DNA of 64,000 nucleotides from Enoplosus armatus (Eukaryota > Chordata > Actinopteri > Centrarchiformes > Enoplosidae), in NCBI RefSeq assembly GCF_043641665.1, contig NC_092182.1, positions 11,532,956 to 11,596,955 of the forward strand, in the 5' to 3' direction. A program made the translations under genes and the position numbers. This document shows, piece after piece, positions 48,161-61,275 of the stretch (position 1 is its first letter; each line of letters starts with the position of its first letter). The notes under the pieces are model-generated. The model worked only from the letters and a program-made list of their open reading frames with translations. It ran no database searches and was not told the DNA's origin.

Positions 48161-49476
48161 GGGGTCACATGTAGTGCAGCCTGAGCAGACTCATAGGCAT
48201 GAGACAACCTCACTACCAATCACCAGGGTAACAGAGCTCATAATGACTCTGTCTTTACAGTGAAATGTTTATAAATATACTTACTTAATAATCTATTCTC
48301 TATCTAACTTTAACTGTATTATTTACATTTATTATTTTTGTTTGCATTGCTCAACAGTTTGTAACATTAACATAAAAGTTACAGGAAGACCAAGCTTCAG
48401 TTTATCAATCTTAAGTTAAAACACTTTTATAGCTTTGGTATGGCATTTTTCTTCACAATTATTTCAGAAATTTGGATAGTATTAGTATTAGACCAACAAT
48501 GCTCATTCCGGCCTCTTTTGTAGCAACTTCTTCACTTTTTATGCTGTAATTAAGTATAAACTCGTCCATTTATGACAAATATGTAAGTCAACAACATCAT
48601 TCTGCTTTATCATAGAGTACTCGAGGAGCCTACTGTGTTTTTACGTGACAAATGTAAATGTTGCTTTTCTATTTTCCAGCTCTGTAGAACATGAACCCAG
48701 GCAATCAGAATAACATGAATAATTAATTGTGATGTATCAATGATATCTTGTTTCAGGGTTTATTGATGTAATTTGCTTTGTGTTACTTGAAGATGCTAGT
48801 TGTACTTCATTAGACCAGATGTGGCTCATATTTGCAGAGAGAATATATTCAATAATAAATAAAATGACACTTTCTGGGTGAAAAAGGATTATTCGTTTTT
48901 TTGAAGTTTCCAGATTCAATCAGCTCGTTCCTCTAAATGCATCCCTGTCCTCCTCTGAATGAAACTCTGGATTATGGAGGAGGATGTGTCTCATTAACTG
49001 AGCACGGGTGTGTCTGCGTGGCTGTGAGCACAGATTCTCAGAGCTGCAGCAGCCCGAGGTGGACGGCAGGATGCGAAGGAATGGCCGAGGAAACAAAAGG
49101 ATGCTATTGATTTGCCGTGCACACACTCGTCTTGTGACATCCATGCACACATAGCTGCAAGGTCATACGTCAAGAACAGGCATGACTCGAGCTTTGCTCA
49201 CAGTTCTCACTGTCATCACGTACAACATTTTCATTTACAGTGTGCAGAAAGCATCCATTGATTTTCCAATAACGCACTTAGAAAATATTGTCCTGCTTGA
49301 GGGATGTCTGTTACTTTGTGTTCTTTTGAATTATTTACAAGCAGCATATCCGTCTTTTGGAGCCAAACAATAAGCTGTGCAAGTTCCCAAGTACTTTATT
49401 AGACATTGCATCATTGTAGCATCAGAATCAGAAAAAGAAAACTTAACTTGTGGTTCACAAGTAAAAACACTCAGCA

Positions 49477-49483
49477 CACATGA
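49477..49483 (-). promoter_or_regulatory. pmel: M-box heptamer TCATGTG (minus strand), pmel-proximal
   Basis: About 335 bases upstream of the pmel start codon. PMEL genes are direct MITF targets, and M-boxes in the proximal promoter are the expected architecture. Confidence 0.45.
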
Positions 49484-49815
49484 AGTAAAGTCCTTGTTAA
49501 CTCAGGTGAGCGTTTAAAGTTTAATACAAAGACAATAACAATGTCAAAAGCTACAAGTAAACACAACAGTTCTTTAAAAACACAACAATAGTTAACAGAA
49601 CAGTGTTCTTACAGTTTAACAAAGGGGGTGGTGCCAGTCTGCAGACTCCCAGTGATGTCAGAGGTGAGAAGAAACTTTATGGTAATTCAGGTCCGAGGCC
49701 CTCTTAAAGAGAGTGAGGAGACATTTCTGAAGTCTCTCTGGGAGTTGTGTTGGGGTTCAGGACTGCTGGGTGAGGACCGGGGATCAGAGAGAGGAGACAC
49801 ACAAGCAAATACAGG

Positions 49816-50605
49816 ATGACAACTCTGACGCTGGTGCTGCTGGTTTTGGCTTTTACATCTGCCACTGCGATAAGTGAGTACACCTGAAGTGGAATTATGT
49901 TGGTTTTCCCTCATCAGTAGTGCTGCAGATGAATTTCCTAACAAGACAAGAACAGATAAATGTTCTACTGACTTAGATAAATAGTTTTATAAGTAATCGT
50001 CACAGTTCTGCAATCAAAGAAGTGAAACAACTTTTCAACGTACGTTTTTTTCCATCATAAAACAACCTGTTTGAAAGACTTTTTTTTCCCTCAGTGCAAC
50101 TACATTGATGTGTGTTTTGTTTCTCATTTGACACAAAAGATCTGAAAGAAGAGAAACTGCAAAGTGGATAAAGTGGAATCACGCCTAATTCTTCACTTTA
50201 GTTTAAGAAAAACAAAGTTTCTACATGATTTGTTAAACTGGAGTTTTTACTGAGTGTGATATAAGACATTTACACCAACACAGTTTAGTCACAGCAAAAA
50301 TTCATTTTAATTTCTGTGACTAATTTCTGTTTTCCCATCAATTACAAGCTCTGAATCTTTGGGTTAGTATTATTATTAGATCTTATTTCATGCCAACACA
50401 CTTCACACTCACAGAATAAGAATAAAGGATTACACGCTAATTTTACACTATTTCTTATGCTAATTTGACTACAGGCTAAAATATTTTCAAAGCTGAGTGC
50501 TGTAATTCAGAATACTATTCAGTCAGTCATAATCTTTTCTTTTCATACTTGGACATTTTAAAATAATTTGTCATGTTATTGTGAGGCTATTTCATGCAAT
50601 AACAT

Positions 50606-50661
<56 letters not shown>

Positions 50662-53600
50662 CTCTTAGCTGAGAAAAAACCCCCAGTGAGCCAGTTGTCT
50701 GGGATCCCTCATTCCTCTCACTGGGATTACTGATGCTGCTGCTCAGCTGATAGTCACATGAAAGGGATTGAGGGGGATTGCAGGTCGTGTGACTCCCACC
50801 ACCAAGAACCCTGACACACCTCACCCCTCCTCGACACCAAAAACATGGACCTGCTCTCTTATCATACAGAAGTTGTGCTTCCACAACTTTAACTCTACTG
50901 AAATATGTAGTCAGTGGGGTAACCACACTTAATCAGGCTCAAACAAAAATATAAATATCATATTAACTACACTGACAAGGAAAAATGAAACATATGTTTG
51001 CAGTTAAGGACTGGGTTTTAAAGATAAAATAGCTTTTTATCACACCATGTTTTGCAATTGTTGCTTCACTTGAAACTCTTATCAACTACGTTGGTCAGTG
51101 ATAAATAACATTTGCAGTGTGCATGGTGTGGCTTCTTCTCCTGAAGAGTTTGTAATATTTCTTCCAGAGCCCAGAAGCCAGTTCACACGTTACCGCTCAT
51201 GGAACTCGCGGATGTATCCGGTGTGGAAAGATGGAGACCCGAGATTAAGGAACTGTTGGTTTGGTGAGACTCATTCCTCTATTTCTGAACACAGAAACGT
51301 TACAAAACCTTCTCTCTGCCAGTCAATGTTAAGATGTTAACTTGTGTGTGATCTTCTGTCCAGGTGGTGAAGTAACTTTTGATCTGAAAAATGATGCACC
51401 CACTCTGACTGGAGCGAGAGCAACCTTCTCTATTAATCTGAATTTCCCACCAAACCAGACAGCGCTGTCTGACGGGCAGGTGGTCTGGGCGCAAAACTGC
51501 ACCATCAACGGTGAGACAATAACGTAATTATGTGACCACAAAATGATCTTCATCTCCTGGATGACATGTTTTGACAAGGTGTTTCCTAAAGAAATAAACA
51601 GGAACTCACAGTCACTTTTTTTCATTGAAGTGTTTTCAGAATTTCAATATCAAGAAATTGGTAAAAATAGGATTTTTTCATGAAATCATCTATATTATTA
51701 TTCTTTTAATTACCAGTTAAACCACTGACAATTTATCGGACAAAAGACATTTATTTCTTATTTAGTTTCACCTGTGCTGCCTCATATTGATATGCAGTGT
51801 TATAGTTTAAATGAACACATGTATATTGTTATCGATGTGTGATCTATCAGGACAACAGTATCAGGAGGGTCAGGCTGTGTATCCTGACCAGGACACCCAG
51901 CAGACCGGAGTTTTCCCTGACGGCACACCGTTCACCAGGAGCCAGAACAAGAAACCCCACTACGTGTTTGTGTGGAAGACATGGGGTAAAGATGTTCAAT
52001 TTAATAATAATTAGTCTGTTAAAAACCCAGGCTGCTCATTAACTGATGCTGCACTAGTAGCATTGTGGTTAAGTAGCAACTCCACAGTTACATTGTTACA
52101 GAAAACCATCAGTGATGAGAAAAGGGACATTACATTAACATGTAAAATCTCCATAGAGACAAAGAACATAGGCTGTAAAACTATAAAGGAGAAGTTAATT
52201 CTCCAACATTTGCCCCAGACCAAACAAAGCCTTTTTACTAAACAACTTGTCTGTGCTTAAGATGATCACATTTCATTACATTTTGTATTTGTCATGAAAA
52301 ATCACCTTTTACATCTGAAGACACGCTGTAACAGGACATACACGTTGGATGTTAACTCAAGAAAATTATCCTTTTGTTGACTTATTCTGTGAATAATTAA
52401 TATTCTGTGGATTAAATTAGTGGCACTCTGTAAAATGTTTTATTAGCACAATAGCCTCAGTTTACCATTTTTATTGTAGTCAATCAGGTTTACCTGTCCT
52501 GGTAAACACGTCATGAAGTCTAACACTATTCAAATGAGCATGCTGAACCTGAACTAAACATTTGTGCCTTTTTTTAACCAAAAGCCTGTCCCTCCACACA
52601 ATTCAGAAAATAAAAAAGTTATTCTGTTGCTGTTTGTCTTCCACAACAAATCAAACACAGGCCTTTTATTAAAGAAACGTTATCACCGTTACAATAGCGT
52701 CTCATATTTTATGATGATTGTGATGAAAGTGACACCTGGAGTGTCTCCAAAATGTTGCTGTGTTTGCCAGACCACTCTAAATAATCACAACGTCGCTCCA
52801 TTCAAGGGCGTTACTGGCAGGTGGCAGATGGACCGTCCTCCTCCCTCTCTATTGGTACTGACAACGTCCCCCTGGGCTCCTACAACATGGAGGTTGTCAT
52901 CTATCACTGCCGCGGCAAAGACAAGTTCATCCCTCTCGGCTACGCCTCCACAGTCTTCACCATCACAGGTGACCTATCAAACAACTTGTAACCTAACTCG
53001 AGGAAAGTGATTCTACAATATTCGTATTTCTCTAACAGCTGTCATCATAACCGCTCCACATCTTTTGCTCCGTCCTCAGACCAGATTCCCTTCACCATAT
53101 CGCTTGCCCAAGTCAATGACGTAAACCAGGACGACCAGAACTTCATCCAGAATCGAGCCATTGCTTTTAGCGTCAAGCTCCATGATCCCAGTCAGTATCT
53201 CAACAGCGCCGACATCAGCTTCAGCTGGGACTTTGGTGACAGCAGTGGTACTCTGATCTCCAGAGACCTCACTGTCACACACACATACCTCGCAGTTGGG
53301 ACCTTCAAACCTCAGGTGGTCCTCATGGCAAGCATCTCCAATGGCTGCGGAAACCCCACTGCTGGTGAGATCTTAAACTACTTATTCTCTTTTTAATCTT
53401 TTATACATATATGCTGTCCTATAAGATGTTTGCACTCAGTTTTGCTCAGTTGTTGAAAACCTTTCTTTCAGTTGTTCCTATTGATGCCTCTGCTGCACCA
53501 GCCGTAGTTGTGATGGCCTCCACCCCTGCAGCTGTCCCAGCAGCACCAGCCGAGGGAGGTGATGCCATTGCTCTAGATGTTCCTGCTTCTGACGCCACTC

Positions 53601-56600
53601 CCCTCGCTGCTTCTGTGCAGCCAGCTGAAGCAGCCACGAACACAGAAGATGGAGAAGCAGTCGTTGATGCAGACACAGAGGCGGTAGAGGTCGCCTCAGT
53701 GGCACCTGCAGGAGTCGATGCAGCTGTTGTTCCAGAGGAACAAGATCCCGCCATCACTGCTGCCCCGGCTGCAGAGGCAGATGTTGCTGCCGAGGACACA
53801 GATGCAGCAGCAGCAGGTGAGGTGGCCACTGTCGCACCTGCAGCTGAAGAGCCGGCAGATGCTGATACAGCTGCTGCAGATGAAACCGCGGTGGTTGTAG
53901 ATACAGCTGCTGCAGATGAAACCGCGGTGGTTGCAGATACAGCTGAAACCGCGGTGGTTGCAGATACAGCTGCTGCAGATGAAACTGCGGTGGTTGCAGA
54001 TGCAACTGATGAAAATGTTCCTGTGATTGACGCTTCAGTTGCCCCTGTTGCTGAGGGAGAGGAAGCTGTAGTTGAGGTCGCTGTCACCGTTGCTCCTGTA
54101 GCAGAAGTAGCTGTAGAGCAAGAAACTGACGTTGTGGCTGCTGATGCTGCTGAGGCTACTGCTGCTGATGTTGATGCTGCTGTTGATGCTGCAGCTGATG
54201 CTGCAGCTGATGCTAATGCTGCTGTTGATGCTGCTGCAGAGGTTGTCCAAGTTGTAACAGAAGCCCCTGCTGATAACGGCGTAGCCCCTGCAGCCACTGA
54301 GACCACAACTGTAGAAGAGGCAGCACCAGCTGATGCCGCAGGTGATACTGAGGCTGAAGTACAGGCAACTGAAAATGAGGTTGCAGCTACTGCGGCTCCT
54401 GCAGGTGAGTATTTCCTGTAAACTAAAAGAAGTATACACAAAATAAAACGATGGCTCTTGTAACAAAAGCATTCAAATTTCTCTTATTTTTCCAGAGCAA
54501 CTAGCGGGCGAAGAAGAGGCTGCTCCAGCTGAAGGTGAAGTTCAAGCAGAGGTGGAAGCAGATCCAGCACAGGTTGCCCTTGTTGTGGCTAAAAGACAAG
54601 CACCAGAGCTGACAGCTGACTGCATGGTCTACCGTTATGGCTCCCTCGCCACCTCTGTAGATGTTGTCCGTAAGTCAATGCAGTTTTAGTAATTAAGGCT
54701 GTTTAAACCTCAAGGAATAATATTATGCTTTAACAAAAGCAGTGTGATTTAATAGTGTTATAATCCCTCTTTCTACCTCTTTAACCCTGCAGAGGGAATT
54801 GAAAGTGTAGAGATTGTACAGGTGGCCAACGTTGTATCAATGGCGACTGCGTTGGACCAGAATGCTGTGGACGTCACCATCACCTGTCAGGGAAGGTGAG
54901 TGGTGACATTCATCAATTACACAACCTAGTTGAAAGTTAGTACAGTTGTTGCCATGGTTTTTAATTTAGCTGAGTTTAGAATTACACAACTCAAACACAT
55001 CGTCCTCATTCAAACCTTACATATTATTACTGTAAAGTTACACTGTAACCATCTGACAAATTAAAAAATGTCTAAAAGTGAAAACTGCTGGTCTAAAACT
55101 ATTAACAGTTCATCTATTAAGAACCAGGTTTTATAGGCTTCTTCAATATCAAACCCACTGACGCAAAAAAACAAGATACAAAAACTGATGCAACCCTTTC
55201 AGCTGTTCAAAACACAAAGTTTCCATCGCTGGTGTCTCAAAAACTTCATGCTAGCTTGTCTAATCAACATTATCAAGTTAAAAAATGATCAAGTGAAAAA
55301 AACAGTACTTAAACGCCATGGCCAGTTTATGAGGAACACCTGCACGTTAACAGCCTCCAAAATGGAAATGAAGTGGCTCCAACTCAATATACAAAGCACT
55401 CAGACAGGGTCAAGAGGTTCACTTACTCTTCAGCTTAGTATTGATTTGGACTTGCTTGATGTTCTTTATAATTAACACAATCTTATAATTGTTATGTTAT
55501 CGTTATTATGTGTCGTTTAGCACAGACCCCCCCACCACCCCACACACACACACACACACACACACATATCCATTTCTGATTGTTCTCCTTGTAACTATGT
55601 CTCTGCATCTTCACCATCCTTCCTTCAGTCTGCCAAGTGAGGTCTGCACAGTCATTTCTGATGCTGACTGTATCACACCAGTGGAAACAATCTGTAGTGC
55701 AGCCACACCCTCTCCAGACTGTCAGATGATCCTTCGCCAGTTCTTCAATGACTCTGGAGTATTTTGCATCAATGTCTCCTTGACCAACGATGTCAGTCTT
55801 GCTGTGGCAAGTGCTAGAGTCAGTGTAACAGTAGGTGGGTGGAAGAAACATTAATTAATAGCCATTAAAGAACTTTATCTTTAGATAATTCTCTAATTTG
55901 TATAATGTGCTTTAATTTCAGCCTCCAGTGGTTCCCCAGCTGGAACTGCAGCCACAGTCCTGGGTGTCATGGTTCTCGCCTGTGTTGTCTGTTGTATTGG
56001 TTTGATGTACAGGTGGGTACCTAATTTATGAACCTAATTAAATTTGTGGTCCAATGAAAAATTTGAAAAATAATACTTTGAAAACCAATAAATAAAAAAT
56101 AAGTTGCAAGCAAAGGCACTGTAATTATGATCAATTGTTTAACCTGGTTTCATTATGTAAAACATGTTTCTGTTACTCTTATCGTCAGTATTTTAATGTG
56201 TGTCCTTTAAACCTTTCTTACAGGTGATAACATTAATGATGGTTTAGTTCAATGTGCATGTGTCAGTCAGCCAGCATGTACAATATCAAATCATATATTT
56301 AAGTGACCAAACTGAATCATCAGCAGCATATAATTAAGATATACGGTGTTAGGAAGAGTAGGGGTCCAGGGACTGATCCCTGTGGAACGCCCAAACAGAC
56401 ATCTTCCTGATCAGAGTCTAAGTCAACAGTGCTTTGACTTCAGCATGCTAACATGCTCACAATGACGGTGTTAACATGCTGATGTTCAGCAGGTAATATC
56501 TACCATGTTCACCATCTTAGTTTAGTGTGTTAGCATGCTAATATTGTCTAATAAGCACTGAACAAAAAGTACTGGATACTTATGCACATATTTGGTCATA

Positions 56601-57342
56601 AACCAAAGTATTTGGAAATTTAGACCTGATGATGGTGCTAGATGAAAAGTTACGTGATCACTAAAGTGATTACAGTTCAGGGGGACATGAATGTGGGTAT
56701 CAAATTTCATAGGAATCCATCTCAAAACCACAAATATCAACCTCATGGTGGCGTTAGAGGAAAAGTCAAAGGATCACCAAAGTCAGTAGGATCCATCCTC
56801 TGGGAACCATGAATGTCTGTGCAGAAATTCATGACAGTATTGACAATATTTCAGTCTGGAGAACCAACTGACCGACAGATTGACATTGCCATCCATACGC
56901 TGCTAGTGTTGCGAATACATTGGTAACCTCGGTTTTGACAAAAACCCTCCTTATGTCCAGACAATATCTCTCTCTGATTGCACCTTAGAAGGAAAAATAA
57001 TGTAACTGAGAGTGATGCTGCAAAAATCATGTTCAGACAAAGACAAAATGGAATACAGTTTTCATTCCTTGTTTACTTTTTTTGATTTAGTTTGTACATG
57101 TGGCATTTTAGCCACATATTCAGTTTAACTTCAGTCATTAGTGGAGCCTCCTCACCTGTCTCACCACCTGTTTCATGTTTCTAAACAGGAGGTTCAAGCA
57201 GTACCAGCCACTGAGAGAAGACAGCGGTGACAATAATGGAGGCAGCTCGGCGGTAACATCAGTGCCTTTGTTGTTGTGGAACTTGTTGAGCAGACAGTCA
57301 CCAGGAGAGAGTCGTCCACTGCTTCAGGGGAGGATTGTGTGA
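49816..57342 (+). CDS. pmel: Premelanosome protein PMEL (847 aa, 12 exons)
   Basis: Exons: 49816-49873, 51168-51263, 51364-51510, 51851-51985, 52807-52968, 53080-53364, 53472-54404, 54496-54669, 54793-54895, 55629-55834, 55922-56012 and 57189-57342. PMEL forms the functional amyloid fibrils on which melanin is laid down in melanosomes. Domains in order: signal peptide (1-18), N-terminal region ([34 protein letters not shown]), PKD domain ([19 protein letters not shown]), an Ala/Val/Asp/Glu-rich RPT region (exon 7), and a dibasic convertase site AKRQ as in human. Then come a cysteine-rich Kringle-like domain, one transmembrane helix ([19 protein letters not shown]), and a tail ending [11 protein letters not shown] with the acidic dileucine sorting signal and C-terminal valine. 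The pmela/pmelb assignment was not resolved. Confidence 0.97.
50609..50659. repeat. (CA)n microsatellite in pmel intron 1
   Basis: About 25 uninterrupted CA units. It sits mid-intron, away from splice sites. Confidence 0.97.
53864..53998 (+). repeat. pmel: Tandem 36-bp repeat inside the pmel RPT exon
   Basis: Four head-to-tail units start at 53864, 53900, 53936 and 53963. Each encodes [11 protein letters not shown](V/A); the third has lost 9 bases. Units are nearly identical at the DNA level, so the duplication is recent and copy number is likely to vary. A looser GATGCTGCT-type repeat follows at about 54160-54240. Confidence 0.95.
55541..55566. repeat. (CA)n tract in pmel intron 9
   Basis: About 12 CA units ending about 62 bases before the exon 10 acceptor (exon starts 55629). 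Confidence 0.9.
56430..56910. repeat. Dispersed repeat in pmel intron 11 ('TTAGCATGCTAA' type)
   Basis: Contains AGCATGCTAACATGCTCACA, TTAACATGCTGATGTTCAGC, TGTGTTAGCATGCTAATATT and a downstream block GAAAAGTCAAAGGATCACCA ending ACCAACTGACCGACAGA. I recognise this combination as a widespread teleost repeat. Its termini and class are not evident. Confidence 0.6.
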
Positions 57343-57530
57343 ATATCATCATCAGCTCATGCACTCAACATCCGCTAATTCGCTACACATAATACTCTAA
57401 CTGTAGTAATATTGTAACTCACAGTCAATGTATTAAACCAGAACCCATTAAGTGAACCAGGTTAAGTAAACCAGGTTAAGTGAACCAGCCCCGTGTACAA
57501 CAACATGTGTAGAAATAGAAAGGAATGTGT

Positions 57531-57549
57531 AATAAAAGAGTGTAATAAA
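57531..57549 (+). terminator. pmel: Tandem polyadenylation signals of pmel
   Basis: Two AATAAA hexamers 13 bases apart, about 190 bases after the stop codon. A third at 57756-57761 offers a longer form. Confidence 0.6.
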
Positions 57550-60500
57550 AATGTTGAAGCATTTGTAGAGGAAAGTGATATTTATTTTGACCTACAGTAT
57601 TTTTTATTAATTGGCACTGATAGTTTATAGAAGCCATAACTTATTCTCTTATTTGTGGCCTACTTATACTAAACCAATAGGAAAATCAATTTCTTTGCAA
57701 AGTAATTTAAATCACTTGCATCACAGAACGTTATTATGTTTACTACCCTGAAATGAATAAAACTAAACTTTATTACCATCTTGTGTTTGCTCCCCATTTA
57801 TGCCCTTTTCATTTGCAAGTGACATTCGTGGGATTTTATGTCCCGAACAGATGAAAGTGGCAGCAACATTTGGTCAATCAATCAATAAACCAATACAAAA
57901 TGTTTGATATGTAATCAGTAGTTTTATTATTATTTTTTTGATTTTTTTTGTTGTTGTTAAAGTGCTAATCAATAATTTTGTATTAACAATGTGTAATAAG
58001 ACTCTGTAGTTCTCCTCAGCTCTGCAGAGCGTTTTAGCCTCTTTCAGCTCATTGTTTTGGTTTTATTACCCACAACTTCACGTTTTTTGTTTCACTCTCA
58101 CTGCTCTCATTAGGGTTGTTTTCAGACCTCATCAGCTTGTAACTGCTTAATTATGGCCGTCAAAGAAAAGCATAAATACGTTCAAATTATCATTTGAATT
58201 GAGCCACAGATTAGATTAGTTAGAAGAGAGAGAACACTTAGACAAAACACATAACACTAAAGAATTCTGTCCTACGCATAATATAATGTTGATTATTCCA
58301 AAAACAATAAAAGATGCCTTGTTTGGACTGCAGTAATCCACAACTTTATGAAATACATACAGACATATCATAAACATTTCACATGGCCTCTGCAGGCATT
58401 TAGTTGGAAACCAGATGTGGTCATAAAGTGGTGTGTAGCTGAGTGTGCTAAAAAAATACTAGCATGACATTCTGCTCTCTGCTCAATTAAAATGATTTAC
58501 TAAGATGTTGAGCAGACAAAGAGCGGCTGATAGTAACATGTACATCATATGACACACTGCAGTCCAGGAAAAAAGGCTGACGTCACTGCAGCAAAAATCT
58601 TTATTAGAAGAAGGTACGGCCCGGCCTACACGGCGGAAACAAAGATGTGGAGTAAAGGACAAGATGGATCTTGATTACATGGTTTGCATTTATGAATCAA
58701 AATGAAGCTCAAAGTGAAAACTGTTCTGTTTTTGTGAAGGCTGTTGCATTATATCTTTTAAAATTCAGTATTGCACTAGAATGGGGAGTCATCCAAGTCT
58801 CTGGGCAGCAAAATATGAGATGAAAACCTACTGCGCAACTTTCTCAACAAAACCTTTCGGGATATCCGAAGTGCGGTTTCACTCATGCATGCGCTGCTTC
58901 ACCATATCCATTCTCTGTCTCTCTCTTTACTTACATTCATGAATATCCCACATGAATATCCTTCCAACAGACTTGTGTAACACTGCAGAGCTCCATTACA
59001 GTAATAACCAAACGTAGCCGTTAATCATCCTCGACCCTTAACATGTCTCTTGTTCACACAGTGTTGCTCAGCCATCTTCGTTCCCACCAGACGTTCACTG
59101 CAGCCAAGACAAGACCCCACAGCTCTGCTGGAAGGCCATCATTTTTCACAGATGATCTCTATCTTGGACCTGACAGCTCTCCCTGGATCTTACCAGGCCT
59201 GCAGCTTTAAATAGCATCCTCACCACTTGTCAGACTGTCTGAACTCTCACCAAGCTCCAGGAATTGGCTTCTCTTTTCGGGATAACTGACACAGACTTTT
59301 ACAATTCTTGAAGTCCTCTCTGGACAGTGAACCTGGGTGAATATGAGTCAGTGGGGTGACACCACTAAAGCAGCTACCCAGCTCTGATTCATTTGAACAG
59401 CTCTTTATTGCTCACCACTCCCTAGCAACTGATCTTAAAAAGGATGCACTTTCTTTCATCTGTCCTCTACACTGCAGAAACCTACCACAGTCAAGGATGA
59501 AGTGATGAGTCTTGCTGCAGCCTGCAATCAGCGTATACAGTATATTGACAATTTAATGCCCTCACCAATCGCAGGAATGCATTGTCTTGACTGTAAATAT
59601 CCCTCTATATTTTACATTGGTAATAACACATATATCAAGTTATTCTGTACCTTAAATTAAAGCCATTATATGTAGAATTTCCACCGTTGATGTTATGCTC
59701 AGTATGCTTCAAATTAAGTGCTTTTCTGGTTCTCCATGAAGTCCTCAAAAAATAAATCTAGCATGTTAAATATTATTACATTAATCACCTGACTGTTTTC
59801 AGGAGTTTTCAAAGTATGTTGATGGAAATAATTTACAAATGCAGCATTAAATATTTACACTTAATTGTTTTACCATTTATAGTAAAGCTACAATATGCAA
59901 CGCAGTAGATACCGCAAATGTTTGAATACTCCTAACTGAATACGGAGTCCAAGTGCATTTATAACCATACTGTAACCATAGTTCATTTGCAATAACCACC
60001 ATCTTTCTGTAACCTTAACCATACCATAGCTGGCATGTGCAGATATTGAAATTTTAAAAATATTGACTTCAAACGTAAAGAAGGATTTAAAGGATGACAG
60101 CTGTGAATGACATACAGTGACAGCTGTGATGTCACTGCTGTTTAGGACGCCAGTTAAATTCGATTTTCTCACCGGAGACCACGCCCAAGACATGAACTTC
60201 ATACATGAAAATTGAGTGAATCCCACCCCCGTCACAGAATAAAATAGATTACTCCCTACGATCCCATATGACTGAGATATCTATCATATTTCGATTTGAA
60301 ACATGACACACATACTGTGAGTTCAATATGTGCAAATGGGGACAGATATTCTATCCTGATGCTGTCGAAGAAGAATTATTGAATTCATGGCCCCTTCGGG
60401 AATTCTCCGAGAACCAGGAGGATCAATCGCTAATAGTAACATCTGGCTGATGGTTAGTGTTACTTATACAGTCCAGTTAAAAATCATTGAGCTGTATGTT

Positions 60501-60944
60501 TTTTACACGTGTGAGTGAGTGTGAGTGTGTGACATGTATGCTGTTAATTCAAGTGTAGAAATGAAGATATAGTCTTTACACTGATAAAAAACCTTGACAT
60601 ATGGGCAGATTGGAGCAGAATCTGGTGGAAGAATAGAAAGTGAAATGTGCTCTGAGCAGAGAGGGTGAGACAGAGGGGGAGGGAGGGAGAGGAGAGAGTT
60701 ACTGACCATAAAGCAGGTTGATTAGATTACAGAGCCAAGACTAACATGGGCCATTTATTACACAGAAAGCCAGGCATCGGCAGTAGCAGCCATGAAGAAC
60801 TACAAAGAGGAAAACAAAGAGTGTGTTTGTGAATAACAGAAAAAGAGATAACGATATTTACTACAATGTGCTCCAGATGCTTCATTAGGAAAAGGTTCTT
60901 CAGAATAAGCGCAGAGTACAGGTTAAAATAAAGGCTGCTGATTG

Positions 60945-60945
<1 letters not shown>

Positions 60946-61005
<60 letters not shown>
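60946..61005. repeat. (TG)30 microsatellite
   Basis: Sixty bases of uninterrupted TG in the pmel-prph spacer. Confidence 0.98.
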
Positions 61006-61010
<5 letters not shown>

Positions 61011-61234
61011 GAAACACATATGACACAATATGTTGTATTTTGCTGTGTATAACATTAGATATAAGAGAACATAAGTGGACTGGATTAAAGGTACCAGGCA
61101 TCATAGGGGACAAGAAGGGAAGAAAGTGCCACACCCAGTCGCCACAGAGCATGCTCAGAATTACGTCAACTTTATGAGATTGGTAGCCTGTCTGCAGACC
61201 TCAATTAAAATGACTATAGATGTTACACACATAT

Positions 61235-61273
<39 letters not shown>
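61235..61273. repeat. (CA)n microsatellite
   Basis: About 19 CA units, 230 bases from the TG array and of opposite strand sense, so the two arrays could pair as long inverted repeats. Confidence 0.97.

Positions 61274-61275
<2 letters not shown>

Larger units (their letters stand above)
44765..49815. other. Divergent cdk2-pmel intergenic region
   Basis: Roughly 5 kb with no coding evidence. The cdk2 side (44765-45240) is GC-richer, without a TATA box. It has CCAAT directly followed by TTTGAA (minus strand, 45217-45206), a pairing reminiscent of cell-cycle promoters, although the two overlap more than usual. A dispersed repeat occupies 45598-46193. Five M-box heptamers are listed separately. 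The pmel side (49380-49815) shows no clear TATA box. The remainder is AT-rich and unremarkable. Confidence 0.7.

Noticed and set aside
53754..54005. Leucine/glutamine-rich antisense frame in the same exon
   Set aside because: Another frame of the same tandem repeat; composition artefact.
53446..54441. A 331-residue open frame antisense to pmel exon 7
   Set aside because: It is Ser/Ala/Thr-only and arises because GCN- and GAY-rich repeats have few antisense stops. There is no family similarity, and the sense frame is spliced PMEL.
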